Shown: positions 31,372 to 42,334 of the stretch, piece after piece | Numbering within the stretch: the stretch's first letter is position 1 | Layout of the letters: each line of letters opens with the position of its first letter | Source of the DNA: Pyrenochaeta sp. MPI-SDFR-AT-0127 | Taxonomy: Eukaryota; Ascomycota; Dothideomycetes; Pleosporales; Cucurbitariaceae | DNA: 64,000 nucleotides | NCBI GenBank assembly: GCA_020747015.1 | Contig: JAGTJM010000052.1 | Coordinates: forward strand, 62,001 to 126,000 | Reading direction: 5' to 3' | Notes under the pieces: generated by a model | Told to the model about the DNA's origin: nothing | What the model saw: only the letters and a program-made list of their open reading frames with translations | Databases searched by the model: none | Program-made: the position numbers and the translations under genes

Positions 31372-33337
31372 ATGACGCAACGGGTCACTGGCCAGCGCTT
31401 TCGCCAGCGCAAGCTATCTACAAAGCAGAACCTACCTGTCGTCCGCGAGCATGAGGTCGAACAGCTTGCCGACGACGATGCCTCGCGGCACATTCCCAAG
31501 GTCGAAACTGGTGTCGAAAAGGGAGAGGAGATTGTGAGTTTTCCCGCTAGCCTGCTTTCGGCTTTCACTCTTATCGATGCATCATGGCCGTGGCGCCCGC
31601 GGCTTTCTCAAGCACGTGAACGTGAGGCTGCTCATCGCAGTCCATCGCATCTTCTTACCTCGCCATCACCGCGCGCGCATGTGCTAACAGCATTTGCAGG
31701 AGCATCATTTGCAAGCCGTAATATCTGCCGCCCAGGCAGCAGCACAAGGCAGCACTGGCGGGAAGATTGCTCAACTCTACATCCCTACACCAGATGCCGT
31801 CGCAAGCAAACTGCAGTATGAGGACCTTTATCCAAGGCAGTTTACACAGCCCGCGACGTACATCCGCTTCTCATCCACTGTTGAGGATACGTCCGGCTGC
31901 CCGTATTGCATGAACAGTGACGATGTTGTATATCTCAAAGAACTCAACAAGAAGAGGGGTAAGAATCCACGTTGCTCAGAGGATGAGTTCGAGGAGGTCA
32001 TCAACTTCTTCGAAGAGACAACCTCAACAAAACAGCCCTTCGCATCCGTCGACAACTCCCCTGTGCTTGCGTATGAAGACCTTGAGTCCGAGTTCGATGA
32101 GACAATTAGCGAGTCGGCACGGCGGTTCGCGAAAGACATCTACGCCCATTGGAAAAATCAGCGGTTGCTCAAAGGCAATCGTCCTTTGCTGCCCACATTG
32201 AAGTTTGAGACAAACCTCGACACCGATGACGCCGATCCATATGTTTGCTTCCGACGTCGCGAAGTACGACAGGTCCGGAAGACACGCGGTCGTGATGCCC
32301 AGGTGACCGAGAAGCTGAAGAAGCTGAGAAAGGAGCTGGAAGAAGCTCGACTGTTGATGTCGCAAGTCAAGCGACGCGAGGCAATGATGAGAGAACAGCT
32401 AGCCACAGACAAGATGATCTTCGAGCAGCGCCATGCTGTCAAGGAGATCAAGCGCAAACTCAGCATCAAGGGCGATGATGAGGAGCTCCTCATCACCCAG
32501 AAGGTACGTTGTCGACGCTGCATTCGCACTCTCTTGAATACTGCTAACGTGTCTCAGCCCGCACCCAAGCCAAAGAGACCAGCCGAGCTGGAGCGTGTGC
32601 GCCAAAATATCCCTGGCATGAAGCCTCAAAGCACTCGCCCAGATGGCCGTCTCGTTGACAGTGACTTAGTGTACCTTGAGGAGCAGCAAGCCAAGCGTAC
32701 CGAGGCAATTGACTCTTTCATCGAGGATAACCTCGTGAAGCATCAGAAATGGAATGTCGGCTGGGTTGATGCAACATGGCGGCCCATTACACCACCGCTC
32801 GAGCAAGCCGCCGCTAAGAGCGATTTCCGTACGGTCTTCACGGAGAGTCAGCTTCCTACGCCTCCAGCATCTGTGTCTGACGAAGAAGGTGCTGATGCCA
32901 TGGCAGTAGAGCCGGTAAATAAGCAGGTTGAACCACGGCGAAGTGCAAGAATACGCTTTGCTACGCCGCCAGAAGATGTGCCGTTCCATGATCAATCTCG
33001 CTTCCGGCGGAGAATCGGACGAGGAGGTCGCGTGATGATCGATCGTCGGGGCGTGAAGCGGCAGAAGGTCACTGACCAGATCGACGATCGCGCGGCAGAC
33101 AGATGGAAGTTCTCTGGCGACGACAGCGAAGATGAGCAGGTCTATCCAGTCGATTGGACGGACAACATGCACATCCGCTACCGGATCATGATTGAGCGGC
33201 AGGGTGAAAAGCCAGCTGCTCAACAGGTCGCAGTAGCCGGCAATGCGAATCGAAGACCGATCGACAACCATAACCGGTCAGCGTCAGGGCATCTGCTCCC
33301 GCCTACGCCCACAGCTGCGAATGTCGGTGGCCGCTAG
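31372..33337 (+). CDS. epl1: Enhancer of polycomb-like protein Epl1 (NuA4 histone acetyltransferase subunit)
   Basis: Exons 31372-31533, 31700-32503 and 32558-33337, 581 residues; introns 166 bp and 54 bp. The second intron is a multiple of three with no stop, so unspliced RNA would stay in frame. Epl1 is the scaffold of the NuA4/Piccolo complex that joins Esa1 and Yng2 and directs acetylation of H4 and H2A. Seen: RQRKLSTKQNLPVVREHEVEQL at the N-terminus, YIPTPDAVASKLQYEDLYP, GCPYCMNSDDVVYLKELN, CSEDEFEEVINFFEE, which are hallmarks of the EPcA domain; then DPYVCFRRREVRQVRKTRGRD and a basic coiled coil. Nuclear. Convergent with the SET-domain gene. Sure identification. Confidence 0.95.
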
Positions 33338-33761
33338 CCGTACTCAGTTCTCTCAATCTTGTTCGTTCAGCATTTTTTGACGATGGTATGCGGTTTTGGT
33401 TTGCGGCGATTTATACCCTTTGTTTTAGTCGAGTGGGATATCCCAGGAAAGGCGAAAAGGTTTGAAAGATCTACCAAAGTTATGTACAATATCCCAGCGT
33501 TTAGGGAAATTGGTGAGTCATGGCCGGGAGGACGGAGCGTTATGCCTAGTTAGACAACAGGTTAGTGAACTGATACTACCATTCTTCGATATGTACATTA
33601 GCTGCAGTGTTAGGTGGTACCGAAAGACCTCTAAGCTGTTTGAAGAAAATAATCAAAAACTCACTTTGCATCTGCTGCTCATCGCTTGGCCTTGGTGAGA
33701 CATACTTGCTCGCTGGCTTATGAAGATCGTCGTACGTTCCCACGTCGCCGAACGTTCATGA
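33338..33761. other. Intergenic region (convergent genes)
   Basis: 3' flanks of EPL1 and the SET-domain gene. No coding or structured element is seen. Confidence 0.5.
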
Positions 33762-35266
33762 TTACGCTCTTTGCTTCTTCCCTGTCCCACCCATCTCCAC
33801 GTCCCCTTCTCCATCCACATCTCTTTGTCTTTTCGACGTGACACCGTCTCTTGTTATGAGCTCAGCCAATGCTTCTTCCGCATTTCGTAAGATTTGCTTT
33901 TCTCCTATACGGATAGTTACCGCCATGGCATACCGGCGCTCCATTAAACCAAGCGGTCCGGACATCGGCATCTCTTGCAAAGCCCTTAGGTCCTCGGCGA
34001 GAGGAGTGGCGTATTGTGCAAGCCGAATCTGGACAATCTTATGCAGCATCTCGGCGCCTTTGCTGGTGATCTTCTCGGGCTTGGGAAGCTTGCCTTTGCT
34101 CTTGAGGCGGTCAAACTCTTCGTTGGGTAGGAGCAAAGTTTCCACGAGAATAATGATTTCGGGCGATAGACTTTCCTGCAGTGTGAACGGGCTACTGGCA
34201 GTGATGTCGAATCCGGAGTCGATCACCTCCTGCTCGTCCAGATACTGCAGTCGCTCATCAGACCAGATCCCGGCTACGGTTGCGAGCTCGGTTACAAGGT
34301 CAATAGATATCTCGGCGACATCATACTGCGCGTAGTTGTCGGTAATGTACCCATAACGGCGCAGCAAATCAGACCGCGGTAGCGGCCCGTAGTCATTGAA
34401 GATCTCTTCTGCAGCCTTGATCGGCTTGAGTGCCTTCATCTCGAGGTATCGATCTTCGTAGAATAGGCGAGCGTTACACTGATCTGCGTCTGCATTGAGC
34501 ATATCCGCCAAGGGGACCATGCCCTTCGGTAATGCCTCATCCTCCTCTTCCTCTGCAAACCCATCTTCATCAACATCCTTGTTAGGTGTTGCGGATTCGA
34601 TGTCGAATGCGTACGCCATGATCAAGCTACCCATTTTGTGCATCAGCGACAAGTTGGCTGAAGAGCGCATTTCTTCGGCTCTGTGCTTAGCTTGAGGATC
34701 TCCAGCAAAGAAGATATCTGCGAACTCCTTGATCACAGGGACCAATTGCTCCAGGAACAATTCGTTTGCGCCATCTTTTCCAATTTTGTTTACCACAGCG
34801 CTAGCCTGAAGCTCTGCCAATTCGTCATCCGACCAAAACATCAACGTATTGAACTCGGAGGGAAAGACGGAGAAGTATGGAGACCAATTTGAGGCATCGC
34901 CATTGAGATGCTCGTACATCATGACAAGGATTAGGGAGAGCCATGGGCCAAGTGTCTGTAGAGTAGAAGCGGGGATCTCGGTAGAGAGGATAGAGTTTTC
35001 GACGCTGAGAATGGCTGAGCGAGGGATACGGAAGAGCGGTTCGTGTTCGGCAATGTCTTGGGTTGCGACTGGAACTTGTGAGCCTGAGAATTTCGCATTG
35101 TCTGGTAAAGGTATTGGGGGCGATCAAGTAAATGGAGCTACGTACCAACGCCTCTTCCGGCATTCTTATGCCGCAAGTCCTCGAGCTTGATCTTGGGGCT
35201 GATCTCTGCTCCAGATCGCTGAAGCCATGTCAGAAACCTCTGGCTGGCGCCGTCAAAGTCCGCCAT
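33762..35266 (-). CDS. rkm4: SET-domain protein lysine methyltransferase, Rkm4-like (ribosomal protein)
   Basis: Exons 35266-35146 and 35068-33762, intron 77 bp, 475 residues. Belongs to the SETD6/Rubisco-LSMT class; yeast Rkm4 monomethylates a lysine of ribosomal protein L42 with S-adenosylmethionine. Seen: FLTWLQRSGAEISPKIKLED at the start, GRGVVATQDIAEHEPLFRIPR (first SET strand), WSPYFSVFPSEFNTLMFWSDDEL, the iSET helical insert, the SAM/NH motif LADMLNADADQCNARLFYE, and the catalytic NDYGPLPRSDLLRRYGY. The C-terminal half matches the helical Rubisco LSMT substrate-binding domain. A short basic tail (KKQRA) may be a nuclear signal. Divergent from KAE1 over 525 bp; both bear on translation. 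Confidence 0.88.
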
Positions 35267-35791
35267 GCGCAGAGTGTACAGAGTGAGTGCTGGTGGGAAG
35301 AAAGAAGGCTGGAATTGTGGATTATTTAGCGGTCAATTGGGAACCGAGGCCGCTCCCATTGGTCCGAGCAAAATATCATACTCGAAGGTCCGCAATCCTT
35401 CGGAGCAGGGACGTCGGCACACTGATGATTTATCGATATTTCTGAATAACTGCGTGAGACATTATTTTTTCTATGTCTGGACAGTTTTCTGACTGACTCC
35501 ATGCCTTGCGAGAGGGTCCACGCTGACGTCCGGTTCATGAAGGATATATTGCAAGTCCCCAAGCTCGCAAGCACAGTTGACCCCACCAAATATTCCATCT
35601 ACAACTCTAAGTCTTACTTCTGCGCACGTCATTTCGAATTGACATTCAGGGTTTAATGAACCTTGTTATGCATTGTGAGACTTCAGCCCTATCAACTTTC
35701 CCTTATCGATAAGCCTCGTTTCCAACGTCACCCCGCCATTCGCGAATCTTTTGACGCGCCGATTTATCCCCAAACCACATTAACTTCCATC
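35267..35791. promoter_or_regulatory. Divergent promoter of the SET-domain gene and KAE1
   Basis: A 525-bp spacer between two divergent start codons of translation-related genes. No specific element is recognised. Confidence 0.35.
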
Positions 35792-36902
35792 ATGATCGCC
35801 ATAGGGCTCGAAGGAAGCGCTAATAAAATTGGAATCGGTGTGATCTCACATCCAGGGCCTAACAAGCCTCCCATTATCCTCGCAAACCTCCGTCATACCT
35901 ATATCTCCCCGCCAGGGGAAGGCTTCCTCCCAAAAGACACCGCATTACATCACCGAGCATGGGTCGTAAGACTCATCAAGCAGGCCGTACGGCAGGCGGG
36001 AGTCAAGATTGAGGACATAGATTGTATATGCTACACAAAAGGCCCAGGAATGGGTGCGCCATTGCAGAGCGTTGCGCTGGCGGCAAGAACAATTAGTCTG
36101 CTCTGGGGAAAGCCGATGGTTGGGGTGAACCATTGCGTTGGCCGTAAGTGCAAACTGTCACGTCTATATATGTAGCAAGAACTGAGAAGCGGTAGATATC
36201 GAAATGGGTCGCGCGATCACGCATGCCAATAATCCCGTCGTTCTCTACGTCTCTGGCGGCAACACTCAAGTTATTGCCTATTCCGCTCAGCGATACCGCA
36301 TATTCGGCGAAACCCTCGATATCGCGATAGGAAACTGTATAGATCGTTTTGCGCGAACACTCATGATACCGAATAATCCCTTTCCGGGATACAATGTCGA
36401 GCAGTTGGCGAAGAAGGGCAAAAATTTAGTGGACCTACCATATGGAGTCAAGGGCATGGATGCGAGTTTTTCGGGCATATTAGCTGCGGCTGATTTGTTG
36501 GCAAGAGGGCTTGACGAGAGCTTGCCAGACGGAAAGCGGTTAAAGACGGAAGAAGGTGAGCTTGTAACACGAGAAGATCTCTGCTTCTCACTGCAAGAGA
36601 CCATCTTCGCTATGCTTGTCGAGATTACCGAGCGCGCTATGGCGCATGTTGGATCACAGCAGGTACTCGTCGTCGGTGGGGTTGGGTCAAACGAACGTTT
36701 ACAGCAAATGATGGGAATGATGGCAAGGGATCGAGGAGGGAGCGTTTTCGCAACCGATGAACGGTTTTGTATCGATAATGGCATTATGATAGCACATGCA
36801 GGTCTCTTGGAGTACGGCACTGGCGTGGTGACCGAGTTAGAGGACACGACATGCACACAACGATTTAGAACGGACGAGGTTTTTGTGGGGTGGAGGGATT
36901 GA
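35792..36902 (+). CDS. kae1: Kae1, catalytic subunit of KEOPS tRNA threonylcarbamoyladenosine synthase
   Basis: Exons 35792-36143 and 36196-36902, intron 52 bp, 352 residues. Transfers threonylcarbamoyl from TC-AMP to A37 of ANN-decoding tRNAs within KEOPS. Seen: MIAIGLEGSANKIGIGV, the KGPGMGAPL loop, the metal-binding HCVGHIEMGR formed exactly across the splice (C+AT), YVSGGNTQ, GNCIDRFAR, DASFSGILAAADLL, VVGGVGSNERLQ and the DNGIMIAHAG ending. ASKHA fold, cytosol/nucleus. No mitochondrial presequence, which separates it from Qri7. The start at 35792 gives the canonical N-terminus. Identification is sure. Confidence 0.96.
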
Positions 36903-37452
36903 AGGACGAAGGTGAAGATCTTGAGAGTATAACATGAATTCGAACGAGATACCCCAATAATTCTAGTGCTTTGTAGCATAGGGAACTGCAGTAGATCTGG
37001 TGGTCACTATGGCTTCTGCTCCATCAGTACTCTCAATGTGCTCCAGCACAGCACGTTCTAATCCTCCTTGCAGTTACCCACCAGAAGAGGAGTTCTTCGA
37101 AGGTTAGTAACCTTGAGGAATCTATGTAGCTATTAGTAGCGCAAAAACGGTAGCAAAAATAATGTGAGACGTCCTCGAGAGGATACTGATTCGCTAGGGA
37201 AAGTACGAGTGCGGCGATGACACCATCGCGGCCACCACTATCCTTTGACCAATATCAAAACAAGTTTCCATATGACACGACACAACGGCTAGTCCCCAAA
37301 GTCAGCCTTGCTCGCTTCGCCAAAGGATGTGTGGCTGTGCAAGGCTGGATCTCCTGAATGCGCAACAAGGCTGAACATTCCTTCTACCTCGCACCTTCGT
37401 TGTGAGCAACTCCCCCAACCCTCATGCCATAGCGGTTACTTTTGTCGCAGAC
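36903..37452. other. Intergenic region
   Basis: 3' flank of KAE1 and 5' flank of the NACHT gene. Nothing coding is supported. Confidence 0.5.
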
Positions 37453-39930
37453 ATGGAGCCAGTTGTCGCTCTCGGTATTGCTTCAAACATCATTCAACTG
37501 GTGGATTTCTCGTCTCGACTCATCTCGCGCGGTCATGAGCTATACCAATCCGCAGATGGCAGAACTGAACACAACACTATACTTGAAAATGCCACGGACA
37601 ACCTATCGGAGCTCTACAATGACCTCTCCTGTCGTACAATATTTGATCCTAGTAAGGCCACTGCAGCAGATAAGCAAATCATCGCGTTGCAAAAGGAGAG
37701 CGCTGGCGTCGCACAAAAACTTAAAGAGGCCTTGAATAAGGCCAAGCGGAAGGATGGTAACAAGAAATGGCGAAGCATTCACCAGGCGATTTGCAGCGTG
37801 CATAGCGACAGAACCATATCCAAACTCGCAGACCAACTTGATCACATTCGGAAACAAATCGATACCATTCTGCTTGTTTCCCTTCGGTATATCCGAAACT
37901 CTGTCTCTTCAAAGCATTCCATTCTAACTCCTACTAGACAATCAATGGAGCAAACAAAAGATTCCCCAACACAGCGACTTTTTGAGCAACGAAATTCTTT
38001 CCGAAAGGAAGCAGAACAGAAACAGGCGGAACTTCTGCACGCGATTCATGAGAACAGCTGGCACGCCAGCCATAAAGACGACGTTCAGCGTTTCTCTACT
38101 CAATTAAACTCATATGCAGCAGCGGCTTCAGAAGCTCGATTTACGAAGATGATCCTTGCTCGACTGTACTTTCCAGTTATGTCTGACCGAGGTGAGAGCA
38201 TCTCAAGTGCATACTCGGAGACGTTTGAATGGTTGTTCAACAATGAGAAAGATCAAGGTGAAGCTTCTGGGTTTGGGGATAGCTTTTCGAAGTGGCTGCA
38301 AGAAGAAGACAGCAGTGTTTACTGGATCACTGGTAAACCTGGGTCAGGGAAATCCACATTGATGAAATTCATCTATAGTCACGATGGTCTTTCCCCATTA
38401 CTGAAGAAATGGGCAAGTAGGAAAGACCTTGTGAAAGCTGGTTTCTACTTCTGGAACTCAGGGACTGTCATGCAAATGTCACGTCTCGGATACTTCCAGA
38501 GCATACTCCACGGCTGTCTTCAACAACACAGAGACCTTGTGGTTACTGCATTTCCCGAACGATGGGAACAATTTGTAGCATTTGGTGGGGGTCATGATCC
38601 TTTCAGTTGGCTTGACCTTCGGCGCGCTTTTAAAAACGTCATCTCTGTACAGACAAAGAATTTCTTCTTCCTTATTGATGGACTGGACGAATTTGATGGG
38701 GAGCCGAAAGAGGTTATTGAACTTATACTCGATACGGTGCAGTCTAATGTAAAAATGTGTGTCTCGAGCCGCCCGTGGCTCCAGTTCGAAGACGCATTTG
38801 ACAAAAGGCCCAACCTTCGCCTTGAGCGGTTGACGCACAAAGACATTTCGATCTATGTAGCTGGTCATTTCGACAACAATGAGCACTATAGTCGATTCAG
38901 GCTCGACAATCCTGCAGCAGCCTCAACATTACTCGCAGACATTGCCGATAGGGCCCACGGAGTATTCTTGTGGGTCTATCTCGTTGTCCAATCTCTCCTT
39001 GAAGGGCTCGTGAATTCTGATCGACTATTGGACCTCAGGACTCGACTAGATGCGCTTCCCTCCGGCCTCGAGTCGCTTTTCGACAAGCTTCTGTGTCGCC
39101 TTCAACCAGAGTATTTCAGGCAGGCGTGCGAGATGTTTCGGCTGCTTCGAGCACATCGAGAGGTAACGTCCTACGTTCATATTATAGGCTCAGAACAGCA
39201 CCCCACCCTATTGGGTCTCTATTTTGCGGATGATGTAAACTCGAAATCGAGCCTCCAGGCAACATGCACCAATGCTGCAGCTACCAATACATCTCAAGAA
39301 ATACAAATCATGAGAAGACGGCTCAATGCACGATGCAACTGTTTTTTGGAAATCCGGGACGACATTAAGGAGGAATCAACCAACAATCCCTGGGTAGCAT
39401 ATCTTCATCGTACTGCACGAGACTTTGTTGAATCCGAAATATACTGGCATCAAGTATTGCAGACGACAAACTACCATTCATTCAAAGCAGAAGAGAGGTG
39501 GGCAAACGCCTACCTATGGCTGCTAAAAGTCGGTGCCCTCGTCAGCGAGCCTATGATGAGGATAGTATACACCACTGTTACTTTTCTCATCCATGGGAAA
39601 CCGGGCACTGTACAGAAGACTTACCTTGACGAGTTTTGCCGGGCGATACGGTTTCATGACGCAGGCCTACGTCGGGAGACTCTTCTATGCACGCAGCTCG
39701 ATGTAGTCATGCTTGTCCCTGAATTGGCAGGATACCTGGCTATTTCTCTCGAGAGACTGAGTTGTAACGAACGACGCAAAGACTTGAAGCAATACGTGTA
39801 CACGATGGAGGCAATAGCAGAGGACCTGCGGCCCATTTTAGAGTACTACAGCAAACCTCCACCTGGCCTTGAACGCTTGAAATGGCTTTGCAGGCGTCCG
39901 AAACGCCCTTCACTTCCACCCTACGAATAA
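37453..39930 (+). CDS. NACHT-domain STAND NTPase (fungal NLR-like) without C-terminal repeats
   Basis: Single exon of 825 residues; the frame is open before 37453 but has no ATG there. N-terminus MEPVVALGIASNIIQLVDF with a helical region up to about residue 150 is the usual N-terminal domain of fungal NACHT proteins. A coiled part follows, then the NACHT core: Walker A GKPGSGKST at residues 294-302, Walker B FFFLIDGLDEFDG at about 404-416, VKMCVSSRPW (sensor Arg), and HGVFLWVYLVVQSLLEGL. The last 350 residues form the helical domain that commonly follows NACHT in ascomycetes, with LHRTARDFVE inside it. There are no ankyrin, WD40 or TPR repeats. Such proteins serve non-self recognition and heterokaryon incompatibility; the partner here is unknown. 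No effector neighbour gene is seen. Confidence 0.88.
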   Translation: MEPVVALGIASNIIQLVDFSSRLISRGHELYQSADGRTEHNTILENATDNLSELYNDLSCRTIFDPSKATAADKQIIALQKESAGVAQKLKEALNKAKRKDGNKKWRSIHQAICSVHSDRTISKLADQLDHIRKQIDTILLVSLRYIRNSVSSKHSILTPTRQSMEQTKDSPTQRLFEQRNSFRKEAEQKQAELLHAIHENSWHASHKDDVQRFSTQLNSYAAAASEARFTKMILARLYFPVMSDRGESISSAYSETFEWLFNNEKDQGEASGFGDSFSKWLQEEDSSVYWITGKPGSGKSTLMKFIYSHDGLSPLLKKWASRKDLVKAGFYFWNSGTVMQMSRLGYFQSILHGCLQQHRDLVVTAFPERWEQFVAFGGGHDPFSWLDLRRAFKNVISVQTKNFFFLIDGLDEFDGEPKEVIELILDTVQSNVKMCVSSRPWLQFEDAFDKRPNLRLERLTHKDISIYVAGHFDNNEHYSRFRLDNPAAASTLLADIADRAHGVFLWVYLVVQSLLEGLVNSDRLLDLRTRLDALPSGLESLFDKLLCRLQPEYFRQACEMFRLLRAHREVTSYVHIIGSEQHPTLLGLYFADDVNSKSSLQATCTNAAATNTSQEIQIMRRRLNARCNCFLEIRDDIKEESTNNPWVAYLHRTARDFVESEIYWHQVLQTTNYHSFKAEERWANAYLWLLKVGALVSEPMMRIVYTTVTFLIHGKPGTVQKTYLDEFCRAIRFHDAGLRRETLLCTQLDVVMLVPELAGYLAISLERLSCNERRKDLKQYVYTMEAIAEDLRPILEYYSKPPPGLERLKWLCRRPKRPSLPPYE

Positions 39931-41233
39931 TGCCTACAGAGCAGTCTTCACTTTGCCTTTGCAGATCTACCAAGATTGAAAGCAAGAAAGTCAGAACAAC
40001 ATACTACAATACGATATCTTGGATAGTTCCAAATCACCTTGCACATGCCAATGTTAAATTTCAAACATCTTGACGCTACCCAGGCTTAATATCTATGCAT
40101 TTTGAGACACAAAGATCCATAATGAGGAATAATCGGTTCAGTTGTGTTCACACACTGCCACTGCAACCTGATTCGCTGTAATAGTTCCTATTTGATAATC
40201 CGACTTTGGCAGAAACATGTTAATGCTATCACTGATTCGCACATATTAGCAACAGAAAAGGAAATCCCTCGCAGGGCAGAATCTTCATATTCCAATTAAA
40301 ATAAAAAGATTTTTCGTCTCCAAGACACCAAGAGACTAAAAACTAATTAGACGGCAAAATTTTTCTTATTCCTATCTCGACATCACTACCAGACCATCCC
40401 CCCTTTTCCAGAACGACGTACAAACCCACGTATTCGTATCTGAAACCCCACCCCTACGCCCCCACTGAGCCCGTGCAACCCACAATACGCAGCTTGTACA
40501 ACGCACGGTCCGTGGTTCCCTAAAGATCTGTTCAGATGAGTCTCGACTCCCGGAAGTGTGCGGATGTCAGACATCATGGGCACGTGATGGGAAGCGGGTG
40601 TTTCCGTGGTCAGGCACGCAAATGGAAGATGCAGGTACGAGTAGGCGCACGGCTGGGGTAGCACACCTGGGACAATGGATTGCGGAACAGTCGGAAACGA
40701 TGATTCCGATTGGGAGGAGGTTGTTTATTTACTGAAGTGAGAGATGAAAAAAAGAGGGGGGGTTCGTTGAAGAGATGGGTGGGTGTAAGTGATTGATTAT
40801 TATTTTTTTGAGGGGGGTAATGCATGTACGCGTAGGACGGCTTCGTTCTCTTGCCGCATTACGCATTCCCCCCTAATCATCGTGCCAATTGGCCGAGATT
40901 ACGCCTATGAACCTGATAAGGGTCTCGGCCACTATTCCAATAATTCATTTCCAACGTGCCGACTTTATGACGATATTTGGTAGCCCACTGTGGCTTTTCT
41001 ATGTACCAACACCGCTGACTCGCAAGCGGAGTTCTAAGATGAATTAAACAAGCTAATGAGACAATCAAGTCTCGTCCAAGTGTATTTTTCGAATCGAAGA
41101 ATAGGTAGTAGTGAAGCGAAGAATGCGGGGCGATCGTAAGGATAAAATAACGCCGAGAGATGCTAGATTGGGGACGCTGAAAATAAGGCGCTTGATGAAG
41201 AATGCATGTAAGAAAGGAGAGCACGGGCTCGCT
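39931..41233. other. Intergenic region (convergent genes)
   Basis: About 1.3 kb between the 3' ends of the NACHT gene and the GT32 gene. No gene or element recognised. Confidence 0.5.
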
Positions 41234-42334
41234 CTAGACCTGGTGTCGATCGTCTAGTTCGAAGCTTTTCTGACTTATGCGGCGGTAGAAGGGCATCCTG
41301 GGGTGAAGGAAGCGGAGTTTGGGCGACCCTGGCAATCCTGAGCGCTTGTTCAAGATGAAGACCTTGTACAAGAGGCCGAGGATTGCGAAGCCAACAACGA
41401 ATCCCAGGACAGTAACCAACAGCCAGTGCCTAGCTAGCCAGAAGATGATTTTGACGTCGGTCCTGTGCCAGCTGTTCCCAACGTGGTGTGTGAAGAAACT
41501 CCAGGGATGGTTGTTATACTCGTCCGGGAAGAGGATGCGTACGCGGTCGTTGTCCATGGGACCCGCATTGTTGTAGTGTCGCCAGATAAGGCTGAGGAAG
41601 AGCGGCCCAGTAGAAGCCATGACGGTAATATACGGCAGGGGCCACCGGCGGTTGTAGTCGGTTAGAGAGTCGATTGCCTTCAGGAAGAAAGGATGGCGGG
41701 GAATTGCGCCCATTGCGTCGTTGGAGATACCGGTGGGAATTGTGCGACGAACCCACGCAGGGTAGGCGAGAAGGGGGTCAAGGCTGCGATTGCATCCCTA
41801 GAGGCGGTCAGTTCCACTTCTCTTCAGATCCATGAGAGGTTGCATACATCATCCAAGTCAATGTAGATTCCGCCAAAGTGGTGGAGCACAAAGTAGCGAA
41901 TCGCATCGGCGCGCTGGATGGGGTAGGGGTAGCCGTCGAAGGTCTCGAGAAACCATGGGTATCTGTGGTCTGTCAGAGGACATATCGAAAGCAATTGAGG
42001 TGGTGGGGACATACTCGGCGGCAATGAACTCGCGCGACTTCTTGTCGGTCCACAGCTTGTACTCGTAGTCTGGGTGCAGGTCCAAGCAAGACTGTTGCGG
42101 GCCCTTCCAGTGTGCCGGTATGCTCTCATTGATGTACGTCTGGTGAATGATCTTGGGTATCAGCTGCAGGCGGTCGTTGATGGTGCCCGAGTTGGGGGCA
42201 GGAAGTTCGCCACGGAGAATGGCATCTTCGCGCCCGGTGGCGACCAAGAGCCCAAGCAGGGTCCATACACTGTGTACCGCGAAGCCGAGGACGACGACGG
42301 TGACGAGGATGAATATGGTGACGCCTTTCCGCAT
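41234..42334 (-). CDS. sur1: GT32 mannosyltransferase, SUR1/CSH1-like catalytic subunit of MIPC synthase
   Basis: Exons 42334-42015, 41962-41848 and 41797-41234; introns 52 and 50 bp; 332 residues. The yeast counterpart mannosylates inositol-phosphoceramide in the Golgi. Seen: an N-terminal signal anchor (MRKGVTIFILVTVVVLGFAV), IPKIIHQTYINESIPAHW, YEYKLWTDKKSREFIAAEYPWF, PIQRADAIRYFVLHHFGGIYIDLDD with the DxD at residues 142-145, GISNDAMGAIPRHPFF, TGPLFLSLIW, and a C-terminal membrane span (WLLVTVLGFVVGFAILGLLYKVF), the topology of SUR1/CSG1. The frame is open upstream of 42334 but has no ATG; a 3' splice-like site at 42422 leaves a 5' extension possible. Confidence 0.87.
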
